Shown here: piece by piece, positions 26,937 through 36,100 of the stretch | Position numbering within the stretch: the stretch's first letter is position 1 | How the letters are laid out: each line of letters begins with the position of its first letter | NCBI GenBank assembly: GCA_029245955.1 | Contig: JAQWOH010000053.1 | Coordinates: 1 to 64,000 of the forward strand | From: Fuerstiella sp. | Lineage (GTDB): Bacteria > Planctomycetota > Planctomycetia > Planctomycetales > Planctomycetaceae | DNA: 64,000 bases | Reading direction: 5' to 3' | Translations under genes and position numbers: made by a program | The notes under the pieces: generated by a model | The model's input: only the letters and a program-made list of their open reading frames with translations | Database searches by the model: none | Told to the model about the DNA's origin: nothing

Positions 26937-28355
26937 ATGAAGTTTTTTCTGGCAGGAGAATGGCAGGACCGAGATGCGGTGATCGAAGTCGCAAATCCGT
27001 TCAGCGGAGACGTCATCGACACTGTCCCCGCAGCGTCTGCCGACGACGTCGCAACGGCCCTGGCCTCGGCGGTTGACGGTGCGGCGCACATGGCAGCCGT
27101 CCACGCGTATGACCGGTACGCGATACTGCGAAAAACTGCGGAACTTATGCGAGATCGCGCCGAGGAACTGGCTAGAACGATCAGCCTGGAGGAAGGCAAG
27201 ACGCTGCGTGAATCGCTGGGTGAGGTCGAACGATCTGCTCAAACGATTGATCTGAGCAGCGAAGAAGCCAAGCGTCTGGGCGGTGAGTTTTTGCCACTGG
27301 ACGGTGGCAAGGGTACGGAAGGGAAGTTGGGCTTCACGATGCGAGTGCCCTGCGGCGTCATCGCCGCCATCACACCGTTCAACTTTCCTTTAAATCTGGT
27401 GTGCCACAAAGTGGGTCCGGCATTAGCGGCTGGTAATGCCATTGTTCTGAAGCCCGCCAGTGATACACCGCTGGTAGCGCTTAAGCTGGTCGAGATCCTG
27501 CTGGAATCCGGCGTACCTCCCCTGGCGATCACGTGCATCACCGGCAGCGGTTCTACGGTTGGCAACGCACTATGCACTGACCGTCGAGTTCGCAAGATCA
27601 GTTTTACGGGCAGTCAGGAAGTCGGTGAACAAATCTGCAGAGTTGCCGGGCTGAAACGCGTCACGATGGAACTGGGATCCAACAGTCCGCTGATCGTCAT
27701 GCCCGATGCCAACATGGATATGGTCACAAAAGCGACGCTGGCGTGTGGTTATGCGAACGCCGGACAGGTTTGCATCTCGGCCCAGCGGTTGATCGTGCTG
27801 GACGAGGTTCACGACGAACTGCTCGCCTCACTGCAACCGAATATCGAAACCATCGCGGCGGGCAATCAGCTCAGCGACGATACTCAGGTGGGGCCGATGG
27901 TGCGCACTCAGGATGCTCAACGCGTTCATGACTGGATTAAGGAAGCTGTCAGCCAGGGAGCGAAACTGGTATGCGGTGGCGAACGGAATGGTGCCGTCGT
28001 ACAACCTGCACTACTGGATGGAGCGACGGCGGACATGAAAGTTGTCCGCGAAGAAGTCTTCGGCCCGGCGGTGGCTGTGCTGCGAGCCACGGACATCGAC
28101 GACGCGATTCGCATGGCCAATGACTCCAATTACGGCCTGAGTGCCGGCGTGTTCACACAGGATATCGATGTGGCTGTGAAGTTCGCTCGTCACGTCCACA
28201 GTGGCAACATCCACATCAACTGGGGCCCGATGTGGCGCACCGACCTGATGCCATACGGCGGTCTCAAGGACAGCGGCCTGGGCAAGGAAGGCCCGAAGTA
28301 CGCCATCGAAGAAATGACGGAGATGAAAACGGTCGTTATTCATTCGACCGATTAA
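26937..28355 (+). CDS. NAD(P)+-dependent aldehyde dehydrogenase
   Basis: A cytoplasmic 472-residue enzyme of the aldehyde dehydrogenase superfamily. Landmarks: ITPFNFPLNLVCHKVGPALA (cofactor region), the glutamate in VTMELGSNSPLIV near residue 245, the catalytic cysteine in GYANAGQVCISAQR near 280, and the terminal VFGPAVAV and SGNIHINWGP segments. The sequence is closest in feel to the lactaldehyde/succinate-semialdehyde or non-phosphorylating glyceraldehyde-3-phosphate types; I cannot choose between them. It could oxidise aldehydes from deoxy-sugar breakdown, which suits the polysaccharide-degradation genes around it. Start at 26937 has CAGGAG six bases upstream. Confidence 0.93.
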   Translation: MKFFLAGEWQDRDAVIEVANPFSGDVIDTVPAASADDVATALASAVDGAAHMAAVHAYDRYAILRKTAELMRDRAEELARTISLEEGKTLRESLGEVERSAQTIDLSSEEAKRLGGEFLPLDGGKGTEGKLGFTMRVPCGVIAAITPFNFPLNLVCHKVGPALAAGNAIVLKPASDTPLVALKLVEILLESGVPPLAITCITGSGSTVGNALCTDRRVRKISFTGSQEVGEQICRVAGLKRVTMELGSNSPLIVMPDANMDMVTKATLACGYANAGQVCISAQRLIVLDEVHDELLASLQPNIETIAAGNQLSDDTQVGPMVRTQDAQRVHDWIKEAVSQGAKLVCGGERNGAVVQPALLDGATADMKVVREEVFGPAVAVLRATDIDDAIRMANDSNYGLSAGVFTQDIDVAVKFARHVHSGNIHINWGPMWRTDLMPYGGLKDSGLGKEGPKYAIEEMTEMKTVVIHSTD

Positions 28356-28399
28356 GACAAGATCGTACGCGAACAAAGAATTCCGGGCTGGCAGCAGCC

Positions 28400-29794
28400 T
28401 CAGGCCATCAGTTCTTCAATCACCTTGCCGCCGAACTGACTGAGCTGTTTGAAACGTCCGGCGTGATAATAACTCAGCTTGTTATCGTCCAGCCCCAGTA
28501 GCCGCAGCAGAGTCACGTGAAAATCTCGGATGTGGTGCACGTGTTCGACGGCTTGTGCTCCGATTTCGTCAGTGGCGCCCACCGTATGGCCTGCGTAACA
28601 GCCGCCCCCCGCCATCCAGACTGTCATCGCGTTGGGGTTGTGATCGCGGCCATAGGCCACTCCACCGCCGCGCACGCCGTTATCCGGAGTTCGACCGAAT
28701 TCGCCCATCCAGACAATCAGGGTTTCCTCCAGTAGTCCTCGTTCCTTTAGATCGCTGATCAATGCCGCGATCGGTTTGTCGACGGAAGGAATCAAACTGC
28801 CGTGTGCTTTGGCGATATAGTCGTGCGAATCCCACGTACTGGCATACAACTGCACGAAACGAACGCCTTTCTCAACCAGCTTACGAGCCAGCAGACACCG
28901 GCGAGCCAGATTGTCGGTCGGTTCCTGATCGACGCCGTAACCGTCCAGAGTCTGTTTTGATTCACCGGAGATGTCGACGATATCCGGCACCTGCATCTGC
29001 ATCCGAAACGCCAGCTCATAGCTTTCCATGCGCGCGGCGAGCTGATCATGACCTGGGTGTCGATTCGCGTGGCGTTTGTTCAGTTGTCCCAGAAAGTCGA
29101 GCGTCTTTCGCTGATGGGGACGAGTGATCTCTGCGCGAGGATGAATGTCCAGGATCGGTGAACCCTTCGGTCGCAACGGAGTCCCCTGCAGACTGGTGGG
29201 CAGAAAACCGTTCGACCAGTTGGCGGCTCCACCCTGTGGATGGGCCAGTTCCGGCAACACAATGAATCCAGGCAGATCCTTGTTTTCCGTGCCCAGCCCA
29301 TAGTTCACCCACGATCCCAGTGCCGGATCACCGCCAAAACGGTTGCCGGTGTTGATGTGGTAGTTGGCGGTCGGGTGATTGACCGATTCCACCTGACAGC
29401 CACGATAGAAGCACAACTCGTCCGCGACACCGGCAAGGTTCTCCCACAGGTGGCACATGTCCGCGCCGGACTCTCCGTGTCTCTTAAACTCAAACGGACT
29501 TTGCACGTAATACCGCTTGCCGCTGGACATCGCCGATTGTTCTTCACCCGAGCGATTGAATTCCTGCAGATGCAGGTCCCTCAGTTTCGGCTTGGGATCG
29601 AAGGTGTCGATGTGCGAGGGACCACCTTCCATGTACAGAAAGATGCAGTGCTTCGCTTTGGCCTCAGGAAAGTGCGGCTGCTGTGCTCCATCGCTGTCAG
29701 CAGCTTCCGCCAGCATGGATGAGAATGCAACGCTGCCGACACCGGCCCCAAGGCCAAACAGATGTTCGCGACGGTTATGAAGTTGATGATTCAT
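28400..29794 (-). CDS. DUF1501 protein, Tat-exported
   Basis: A 464-residue exported protein of the DUF1501 family, related to the alkaline phosphatase/sulfatase fold. The N-terminus has a twin-arginine-like signal (NRREHLFGLGAGVGSVAFSS). Family landmarks are HCIFLYMEGGPSHIDTFDPK, GSWVNYGLGTEN, RFVQLYASTWDSHDYIAKAH and ETLIVWMGEFGRTPDN. Such genes usually sit beside DUF1549/DUF1553 genes, as this one nearly does, with a 2OG oxygenase gene between. No biochemical activity is firmly known for the family. It is the last gene of a three-gene minus-strand cluster. Confidence 0.93.
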   Translation of the reverse strand: MNHQLHNRREHLFGLGAGVGSVAFSSMLAEAADSDGAQQPHFPEAKAKHCIFLYMEGGPSHIDTFDPKPKLRDLHLQEFNRSGEEQSAMSSGKRYYVQSPFEFKRHGESGADMCHLWENLAGVADELCFYRGCQVESVNHPTANYHINTGNRFGGDPALGSWVNYGLGTENKDLPGFIVLPELAHPQGGAANWSNGFLPTSLQGTPLRPKGSPILDIHPRAEITRPHQRKTLDFLGQLNKRHANRHPGHDQLAARMESYELAFRMQMQVPDIVDISGESKQTLDGYGVDQEPTDNLARRCLLARKLVEKGVRFVQLYASTWDSHDYIAKAHGSLIPSVDKPIAALISDLKERGLLEETLIVWMGEFGRTPDNGVRGGGVAYGRDHNPNAMTVWMAGGGCYAGHTVGATDEIGAQAVEHVHHIRDFHVTLLRLLGLDDNKLSYYHAGRFKQLSQFGGKVIEELMA

Positions 29795-29824
29795 GGTAAA
29801 TCAATAGGAATGCAAAACATTCCT

Positions 29825-30589
29825 TCAGGAACGACCGCCGTCATCTCTTTCTGTCAATGGCAGCTGCAACCAATGCTTCTGCGCCGTGCGGCCAAATTCC
29901 AGGTTCAGGTGTTCTTCTCGAAGTGTCAGCGCAAGATCGCCGGCTATCGAAATGCGGGTTGTTTCACCGTGGTTCGAGTCCACCGAATGTAGCTGGTGAC
30001 CGGGAAACATCAATAGATCGCCAACAGTCGGTTGAATGGACCAGGTGTCTCGATTCCAACAGTTGAGATTATTGACGGCAGACTTTCGTTTGTCATGCCA
30101 GTCGTAGTGAAATGCAGACCCGAACGGGGCGGTGCTGAGACTCTGCCCCGAGTGAAACCTGACACCACCAGCATCAGCGGGGACATCGACGTAGTAGACC
30201 CAGGAGATGTCACTGCACGAATGATTGTGAGACATCATGGCATTGTCTTCGCCGTCGCTCGGTTCACACAGCACAAACCAGCTCTTGAGACACTGCATGT
30301 CAAAGAAATCCGGCTTCATGCCCAGTACGCGCAGATATTTGCCAACGTGTTCCGCAAGAATCCTGAAGAACGGCTGCAGAGATTCCTGCTGATGCAGAAG
30401 TATCTTGCCGTGATATTCACCCGCAAAATGTTTGCCGCCGGATCCACTCTCCACCTGGAACCTGAATGGCTCGGCGTCGTCCTCAAAGGCAAACGGATAC
30501 GATGGATCGTCGGTGAGATTCGCCTGATAAACCAGCGTAGGAAAAAGCGCATGCAGAGTGGCGGAATTGTCGTCAGTCGGGAAGTGCAT
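29825..30589 (-). CDS. Putative 2-oxoglutarate/Fe(II)-dependent oxygenase
   Basis: A 254-residue soluble protein. The fold signature is HNHSCSDISWVYYVDVP near residue 121, with a metal histidine, and PTVGDLLMFPGHQLHSV near 190, with the second metal histidine, followed by RISIAGDL, where the arginine would hold 2-oxoglutarate. This arrangement resembles the TIGR02466 family of predicted Fe(II)/2OG oxygenases. The opening HALFPTLVYQANL also fits. Substrate unknown; members may hydroxylate small molecules or proteins. It lies 30 bases before the DUF1501 gene and about 260 bases after the DUF1553 gene, so co-transcription with DUF1501 is likely. Confidence 0.75.
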   Translation of the reverse strand: MHFPTDDNSATLHALFPTLVYQANLTDDPSYPFAFEDDAEPFRFQVESGSGGKHFAGEYHGKILLHQQESLQPFFRILAEHVGKYLRVLGMKPDFFDMQCLKSWFVLCEPSDGEDNAMMSHNHSCSDISWVYYVDVPADAGGVRFHSGQSLSTAPFGSAFHYDWHDKRKSAVNNLNCWNRDTWSIQPTVGDLLMFPGHQLHSVDSNHGETTRISIAGDLALTLREEHLNLEFGRTAQKHWLQLPLTERDDGGRS

Positions 30590-30645
30590 GCTTCGTCAAT
30601 GGCTTCGATTCAAAGACTCAGGAAAAAGAACAACAGAAAAGAGGT

Positions 30646-30698
30646 CAGGAACCAATAGCCGAAACGGTGCTTCAGGTGCTTCGCACTATTGGTTCCTG
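30646..30698. repeat. Inverted repeat element, 13-bp arms
   Basis: CAGGAACCAATAG at 30646-30658 and CTATTGGTTCCTG at 30686-30698 are perfect reverse complements around a 27-base loop, which itself contains CGAA/TTCG ends. It lies in the gap between the DUF1553 and oxygenase genes. It could be a transcript hairpin or a small repeated extragenic element. Confidence 0.7.
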
Positions 30699-30741
30699 CC
30701 CCCTTTGCCGAGTCTCTAAAGGTGGTTCCAAACCCGTGGTG

Positions 30742-30810
30742 ACCCGACGCGTGAGCGAGAGATGTTCGGGGGATGGCTTTGTTCAGTGTCCCTGGCTCAC
30801 GCATCGGGTT
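30742..30810. repeat. Second inverted repeat, MITE- or REP-like
   Basis: ACCCGACGCGTGAGCGA at 30742-30758 pairs with a right arm ending in CTCACGCATCGGGT (to about 30809) with 15 of 17 positions matching. The spacer is about 35 bases. Terminal repeats containing GACGCGTGAGCGAG recur between genes in some planctomycete genomes as I recall, which would make this a small dispersed element; this needs a search. Confidence 0.55.
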
Positions 30811-30846
30811 CCCAGATGTCGTGCAACAGGAGTTTTGAAACTGCTT

Positions 30847-33660
30847 CTAATAAACAAATACAAATTCATTGCTGTTCAGGATCGCGAGGCATACGTCGCC
30901 CAGGGCTCGCGTCCTGGCATCAACTTCATGTGGCTGCAGATCATGCACGTAATCATCGTAGACAAACAGTCGCTCCGTGAACGAAAAAGGTTCTCCCGTG
31001 TTTTCTTCGCTGGCTCGGCGGATAACTTCGGTGGGATATTCACGAGGCTTGAACGTCAGATGTGAGTGAACGGCCTCCATTTCCCGCCAGTGCCTGACGG
31101 CAGCGGTTGTCTCATCAGTTGCTGGTCTGCGTGCAAAAGCACGTTGATAGATCACTTCGACGGCGGCCGCATCGGACGCAGTTGTCACCAACACGTCAGC
31201 GGCAAATGCGAGAGCTCGGTCGTTGGTTTCGTCGCTGTTGAGCAGTGTCAGCGCCTGTGGAGAAATCGTTGAGCTGTCCCGAATTTCGCACGATTTTTCC
31301 GACCCCGGTTGATTGAAGGTTTCCATCATCGGGTCGCGGTGACCTCGCAGCTTCAAAGCATAAACCGAACGACGATTGCGATCCTCCGGCCTGGGATTAG
31401 GCACGTAACTGGGGGCGAAGGTCCCCATAATCATGCGAGGCTGCAATGCGGCTTCCAGGTTCATGTCGGGACGAACCGGGATCCCGCCAGGAGCCGGGTT
31501 GAGTTCTCCTGATACCGCAAGCATCGCGTCGCGAAGCTCTTCTGCACTCAACCGACGTGGGAGAAATACCGCGTAAAGCTCGTTCTCCGAATCCTTTTCG
31601 GCCAGCGATTTTGCGTCCGGGTGAGAGGTTGATCGCCGATATGTGTCGGACATCATGATCAGCCGATGCAGGTGTTTGACAGACCAGCCACTGCGGATAA
31701 ATTCCCCGGCCAGCCAGTCCAGCAGCTCCGGGTGAGTTGGCTTCCTGCCCGTCGTACCAAAGTTGTTCGGATTGCCGGCCAGACCACGACCGAAATGATG
31801 CTGCCAGATGCGGTTCACCATGACTCTGGAAGTCAGCGTATTTTGTGGACTGGCAATCCAGTCCGCCAAAGCAGAGCGGCGACCTTCGATCGTGTCCGGC
31901 ACGCTGAACTCCAGTCCTCCCGGCACAGCGCTAAGGACGGCCGGGGAGACGGGCTTCGCAGGAGCAAACAGGTCACCGCCCGTCAGAATAGCCGTATTCT
32001 CCAGTCGCCCTTTCGCCATTGGGTTCGGCGGTTTCTGAATGCGCGCTGCGATGCTGCGCATTGGCGGGGTTTTGCCGCTATACACGGTGAAGGCTATGGG
32101 TTTGTAGCGATCCATTTCCCATGGGAACCTCGCCTGCCATTTGCGACCAATGCGTTCCTGGCCGAAATCATCGGGAGTCTTCAATAAGTTGTTGGGCGGA
32201 AAATGTTCCTTGGGGGCATCGGCCTGCTTTGCTTCGGCACGAGTCTTATAGGGCAGGCCCTGTTCTTCGAACCACTTCTGGTCGTTGGCCGCTTTCTTTT
32301 CTGACAGTACGTTCAGCATTTTGCTGTTCGCCTTCTGCCGCATCTGATGGTACCGACGATCTTCAGCAATGCCGGAACGGTTTTCTGAAGACAGCCACTC
32401 GGCATCGACTTCGGCAAACTGAGTGGTCGCGAACACTGCCTGAAATGAGTAGTAATCTTCAGTCGGAATCGGATCGAATTTATGATCGTGGCAACGGCAG
32501 CACTGCAGTGCGTGAGCCAGAAAGACCTGTCCAACCGAGTCCGTGATATCATCAAGGAACAGCTGCCGCGTCACTTTGGCAACACTCATTCCCGTATGTT
32601 CCCACGGCCCCATGCGCAGAAACCCGGCAGCAATCAGCAGCTCCGAATCAGTCGCCGTTGCAGAGTGCGTCGCACCGGCCTCCGTTTTTCGCAGAGCCAC
32701 GATTTCGTCGCCGGCGATTTGCTCACGGATGAACTGATCGTACGGTCTGTCATCATTAAACGCTCGAATAACGTAATCACGATAACGCCAGCTGTTGGGA
32801 CGTTCCCAGTCGTTGGCGAAGCCGGAACTGTCCGCGTACCGCACGACGTCCAGCCAGTGCCGGCCCCATTGCTCACCATAGTGTGGACTGTCCAGAAGTT
32901 GTCCAATCATCTCGGCATAAACAATATCATCATCGCGTGCATCTCCCACAAACGCCGCCACGTCATGGGGTTTGGGCGGCAGTCCCGTCAGGTCGAAAAA
33001 TGCTCGGCGAACCAACACCTGACGACTTGCGCCAGGTGCTGCATTCACGCCCGCATCACACAATCGATCACCAATCAATGCGTCGATTGCGGCACTTCCC
33101 GTTTCACCTTTCAGTCTTTTGTCGTCATCCTTCCACAGTGGACGATAGGCCCACAGGTCTTCCGGCTGGTACTTACGTTTGGTCCATTCGTCACTGAGGC
33201 CACCACTGGTCTTCCAGGCAACACCCTCTGCATACCGATCGTAGATTTCGGCGATACGATCGTCGTTCGGCCATGGAGCACCACCGTTGATCCAATCGCG
33301 CACCCACCATGTCTGCTCTTCGGTCAGCTGTTCCGCTTCCTTCGGCGGCATCGCAAAATCCGGCTCAGTGCGTTTTAGCATTGAGTATATGTAACTGTCA
33401 GCCGCGTTGCCGGGAACCACGACATCCCTGCCAAAAGATTCACCGCCGGCCAGCAGCTTTTCTCGAGAGCTCAGATCAAAACTGCCTTCGATCCTGTCTG
33501 AATCCGCTCCATGGCATGCATGACATTTTTCGCGCAGCAACGGGCGTACTTTTAAGGCAAAGAGTTTCTCGGCTTCCGTTACCTGTTCGTCCTGCGCGGA
33601 CGCTGAACCGCAGGCTGCAAGAGACGCGACAATGGCAACGACAAGAAGTGGCTTGTACAT
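30847..33660 (-). CDS. Planctomycete cytochrome C-DUF1549-DUF1553 protein (PSCyt1-PSCyt2-PSD1)
   Basis: A 937-residue exported protein of a family largely confined to Planctomycetota and relatives. The N-terminal signal ends at LAAC, so it may be a lipoprotein. Residues 30-140 form the cytochrome-like domain with a c-haem motif (REKCHACHGAD) and MPPKEAEQLT, whose methionine may be the sixth ligand. DUF1549 follows (LVRRAFFDLTGLPPKPHDV), then a DUF1553 domain with RVMVNRIWQHHFGRGL and FLPRRLSAEELRDAML. Its function is unknown; redox chemistry at the cell surface is inferred. It is the first gene of the cluster with the 2OG oxygenase and DUF1501. Confidence 0.95.
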   Translation of the reverse strand: MYKPLLVVAIVASLAACGSASAQDEQVTEAEKLFALKVRPLLREKCHACHGADSDRIEGSFDLSSREKLLAGGESFGRDVVVPGNAADSYIYSMLKRTEPDFAMPPKEAEQLTEEQTWWVRDWINGGAPWPNDDRIAEIYDRYAEGVAWKTSGGLSDEWTKRKYQPEDLWAYRPLWKDDDKRLKGETGSAAIDALIGDRLCDAGVNAAPGASRQVLVRRAFFDLTGLPPKPHDVAAFVGDARDDDIVYAEMIGQLLDSPHYGEQWGRHWLDVVRYADSSGFANDWERPNSWRYRDYVIRAFNDDRPYDQFIREQIAGDEIVALRKTEAGATHSATATDSELLIAAGFLRMGPWEHTGMSVAKVTRQLFLDDITDSVGQVFLAHALQCCRCHDHKFDPIPTEDYYSFQAVFATTQFAEVDAEWLSSENRSGIAEDRRYHQMRQKANSKMLNVLSEKKAANDQKWFEEQGLPYKTRAEAKQADAPKEHFPPNNLLKTPDDFGQERIGRKWQARFPWEMDRYKPIAFTVYSGKTPPMRSIAARIQKPPNPMAKGRLENTAILTGGDLFAPAKPVSPAVLSAVPGGLEFSVPDTIEGRRSALADWIASPQNTLTSRVMVNRIWQHHFGRGLAGNPNNFGTTGRKPTHPELLDWLAGEFIRSGWSVKHLHRLIMMSDTYRRSTSHPDAKSLAEKDSENELYAVFLPRRLSAEELRDAMLAVSGELNPAPGGIPVRPDMNLEAALQPRMIMGTFAPSYVPNPRPEDRNRRSVYALKLRGHRDPMMETFNQPGSEKSCEIRDSSTISPQALTLLNSDETNDRALAFAADVLVTTASDAAAVEVIYQRAFARRPATDETTAAVRHWREMEAVHSHLTFKPREYPTEVIRRASEENTGEPFSFTERLFVYDDYVHDLQPHEVDARTRALGDVCLAILNSNEFVFVY

Positions 33661-33968
33661 AGTGGTGGAAACAGGTGTAAAGTGACAGGACTTTCGGACA
33701 ATCCTGATACGCCATGATCAACAGGTCTGCAGTACAGAGCATGCCACGAATCCCGGTTCCAACCGAATCCTCAGTGGACAGCAGGTGTGTGCCCGCTGGG
33801 TACATTATGCCGATCAGACACACAGTATTCCACGCTGTTCACCGTAAGCGAACGTAACGAGCAGCGGCATCCGAACATGGTGCAGTGAGTTTCGTGAGAT
33901 TCCGCGACGGCACGTATCCGGTCCAAACGGCGATCGTGTTCTTTCGACGAAATCGGATTACGACGGCA
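33661..33968. other. Intergenic region upstream of the DUF1553 gene
   Basis: About 308 bases between the DUF1553 start and the Gfo/Idh/MocA stop, both on the minus strand. It should hold the promoter for the three-gene cluster. I see no gene and no clear terminator hairpin. Confidence 0.35.
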
Positions 33969-35270
33969 TCACACGAACTTTGTCTTGCCGGGAATAGCGA
34001 CGGGCGGGACGGGGACGTCGACCCAGTCGTAGGTCTCCGGTGCCAGGTCTTCCTGCGAGTTCATGCAATCGTCCCACGTCAGCTTCTTACCGGTGTAAGC
34101 GGCCATACGACCGGAAATGGCCAGCATTGTACTCTTGCACATGTAATCACCGTTGTTGATCGGGTTGGCCCCGCGAATGCCGGCAAAGAGTTCGTCATGT
34201 TCGATCTGATACATATCGCCGCCTTCGCCTTCAAACTTCCAGATCTCTTTGCCTTCAAGATCAAAGATGCGGTGCTTCATGACATCAGCGCGACCTTTGG
34301 TGCCAACGATGAAATCATTGACATCGGTTTCGCAACCCTTCCAGTGACGGCAGCGAGCAAAGGCCTTCACGCCGTTGGCCCATTCATAGACCACGTTGAA
34401 GTGATCGTAAATGTTGCCGTACTTCGGGTCGGTCCGCACCTGACGGCCACCGCTGGCGCTGATTGTCGCGGGCGCCTCGTCATCCATAGCCCACAACATT
34501 TTATCCAGACTGTGAATATGCTGCTCCACATTGAAGTCACCGGACAGCCATGTGTAGTAGTACCAGTTGCGCAGCTGGTACTCCATTTCGCTGCTGCATT
34601 CTTCCTTCGTTTTGCGAGGATCCCACACGCCACCCGTCATGTAACTGCACTGCATGGATACGATGTCGCCGATCATACCATCCTTAATCTGATCGAAGAC
34701 GGCTCGCTTGCCATGGTGATAACGCCAGCAGAGCCCACTCACAAGCGACGTCTTATTGACACGAGCTTTCTCAACCGACTCCAGTACAGACCGCAGCCCG
34801 GGGCCGTCAACGGCAACCGGCTTCTCACAGAAGACATGCTTACCGGCTTCAACAGCCGCTTTCAAATGGCGAGGACGAAAATGCGGAGTCGATGCCAGCA
34901 CAACCACATCGCTTTTGTCAACGACCTGTTTGTATGCATCAAAGCCGACGAAGCAGTTGTCATCAACAACGTTGACGCGAGGAATTTCGTTGTCCTTGTT
35001 AAACTGCCGCTGCAACCGAGCTCGCGAACTCTGCAGACGATCGTCAAAGGCATCTGCCATGGCCACCAGTTCCACACCGGAATCTGCATTCAGAGCCTGA
35101 GACGCAGCGCCCGTTCCTCGACCACCACATCCGACAAGGCCAACTTTCAGCAGGTCACTGCCGCCGGCGAATGCACCTGCGGAAAGTGTTGGTGACACGG
35201 CCAGAGCAGCGCCGGCAGCGGTGGATGTGGTAAGAAACTGGCGGCGGTTGGATTCGCTGGAGGCGCTCAT
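33969..35270 (-). CDS. Gfo/Idh/MocA-family oxidoreductase, Tat-exported
   Basis: A 433-residue NAD(P)-dependent sugar oxidoreductase homologue. A Tat signal (SNRRQFLTTSTAAGAALAVS) precedes the Rossmann fold, which begins LLKVGLVGCGGRGTGAA near residue 40. The family segment CEKPVAVDGPGLR near 145 supplies the conserved Lys. The C-terminal beta-sheet domain follows. Planctomycetes have many exported members, which probably oxidise sugar derivatives in the periplasm with tightly bound NADP. A long open frame on the opposite strand is an antisense shadow. Confidence 0.93.
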   Translation of the reverse strand: MSASSESNRRQFLTTSTAAGAALAVSPTLSAGAFAGGSDLLKVGLVGCGGRGTGAASQALNADSGVELVAMADAFDDRLQSSRARLQRQFNKDNEIPRVNVVDDNCFVGFDAYKQVVDKSDVVVLASTPHFRPRHLKAAVEAGKHVFCEKPVAVDGPGLRSVLESVEKARVNKTSLVSGLCWRYHHGKRAVFDQIKDGMIGDIVSMQCSYMTGGVWDPRKTKEECSSEMEYQLRNWYYYTWLSGDFNVEQHIHSLDKMLWAMDDEAPATISASGGRQVRTDPKYGNIYDHFNVVYEWANGVKAFARCRHWKGCETDVNDFIVGTKGRADVMKHRIFDLEGKEIWKFEGEGGDMYQIEHDELFAGIRGANPINNGDYMCKSTMLAISGRMAAYTGKKLTWDDCMNSQEDLAPETYDWVDVPVPPVAIPGKTKFV

Positions 35271-35414
35271 GAAAGCTTCCGGATTGAGTCAGGGATCGGG
35301 CGGGAGAACAGAACGGGACAGCATATCGTTCCACTGTGTAGTCGCAGCATAACCGCAAGTACCCGTCGAAGTGAAATGAATGCCCACCTGGAAAATTAAT
35401 CTTTCCGAGTGCGC

Positions 35415-35452
35415 ATAAAAAACGCGAGCCGTTGTCAAAACGACTCGCGTTA
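35415..35452 (-). terminator. Rho-independent terminator of the monohaem protein gene
   Basis: On the minus strand AACGCGAGtCGTT and AACGgCTCGCGTT form a stem of about 13 bp with one mismatch and a TTGA loop, followed by TTTTTAT. It is 15 bases past the stop of the gene at 35468 and would end that transcript before the Gfo/Idh/MocA gene. Confidence 0.85.
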
Positions 35453-35467
35453 ATTCACGAAAGCAGA

Positions 35468-35851
35468 CTAATTTGCTTCGTCTTTGGTACCTGGCAGCTC
35501 ACCAGCTTTGATCAGGTCACCGAAGGTCTTGCCCTCAGTGGCGCTCTTTTCCTTTTCAGCCTTGACGATGGCTGCCTTGATGATTTCCAGGTCAGACTGA
35601 TTCTTCTTGCCGACATTCTTGCCCATGGCCACGCCATAGTTGTTTCGCTTCTTCTTGCTCTTGGATGGGTGACAAACCGCACAGGACAGTTTGCCACTTT
35701 TTCCGTGTTTCGCGGTCAGTTCAGGATAGTGCTTGCTTATGACCTGCTGATACTTTGGACGAGCCGAGGCGGAGTCGCCAGTCAAAGCGACGATTGCAAA
35801 CAGACAAGTACCAGCGATCAGGAATCGACCGAGGTTTTTCACACTACGCAT
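35468..35851 (-). CDS. Small secreted monohaem c-type cytochrome-like protein
   Basis: A 127-residue exported protein. A signal peptide (FLIAGTCLFAIVALTGDSASA) is followed by a Lys-rich mature chain with one c-haem motif, SCAVCHPSKSKKKRNN. The rest is a charged helix pair. With one haem and a highly basic body it may be an electron carrier or a haem-dependent partner for larger PSCyt-type proteins; I do not recognise a named family. The start ATG has GGAGAC nine bases upstream. A clear terminator lies directly downstream, so it is probably expressed as a single strong gene. Confidence 0.75.
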   Translation of the reverse strand: MRSVKNLGRFLIAGTCLFAIVALTGDSASARPKYQQVISKHYPELTAKHGKSGKLSCAVCHPSKSKKKRNNYGVAMGKNVGKKNQSDLEIIKAAIVKAEKEKSATEGKTFGDLIKAGELPGTKDEAN

Positions 35852-36100
35852 TCAATTGTCTCCAGAATTCAGATTTGTATTCAACGAAGTCACCACGGAG
35901 CCGGCAACAGTCCAATTCTTCGACCGATCGACCGTCGAATCAACGCCAAATTCTCCATGTTTCACTCATCATGAAACCGGCAAATGCGTCCTTTGTCAAG
36001 CGTGACGACCGGGCAGATTGCGTAAACTTCGTGATGTGAAGTCTGTCGAAAAACAGCGGAAGAATGCAAGACCAAGAACTCTTCGAAGTAAATTCTGCTG

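Noticed and set aside
33885..35195. 436-codon open frame on the plus strand
   Set aside because: It is antisense to the Gfo/Idh/MocA gene, whose translation has a Tat signal and all family motifs. The plus-strand translation has no domain or signal and mirrors the codon bias of the true gene.
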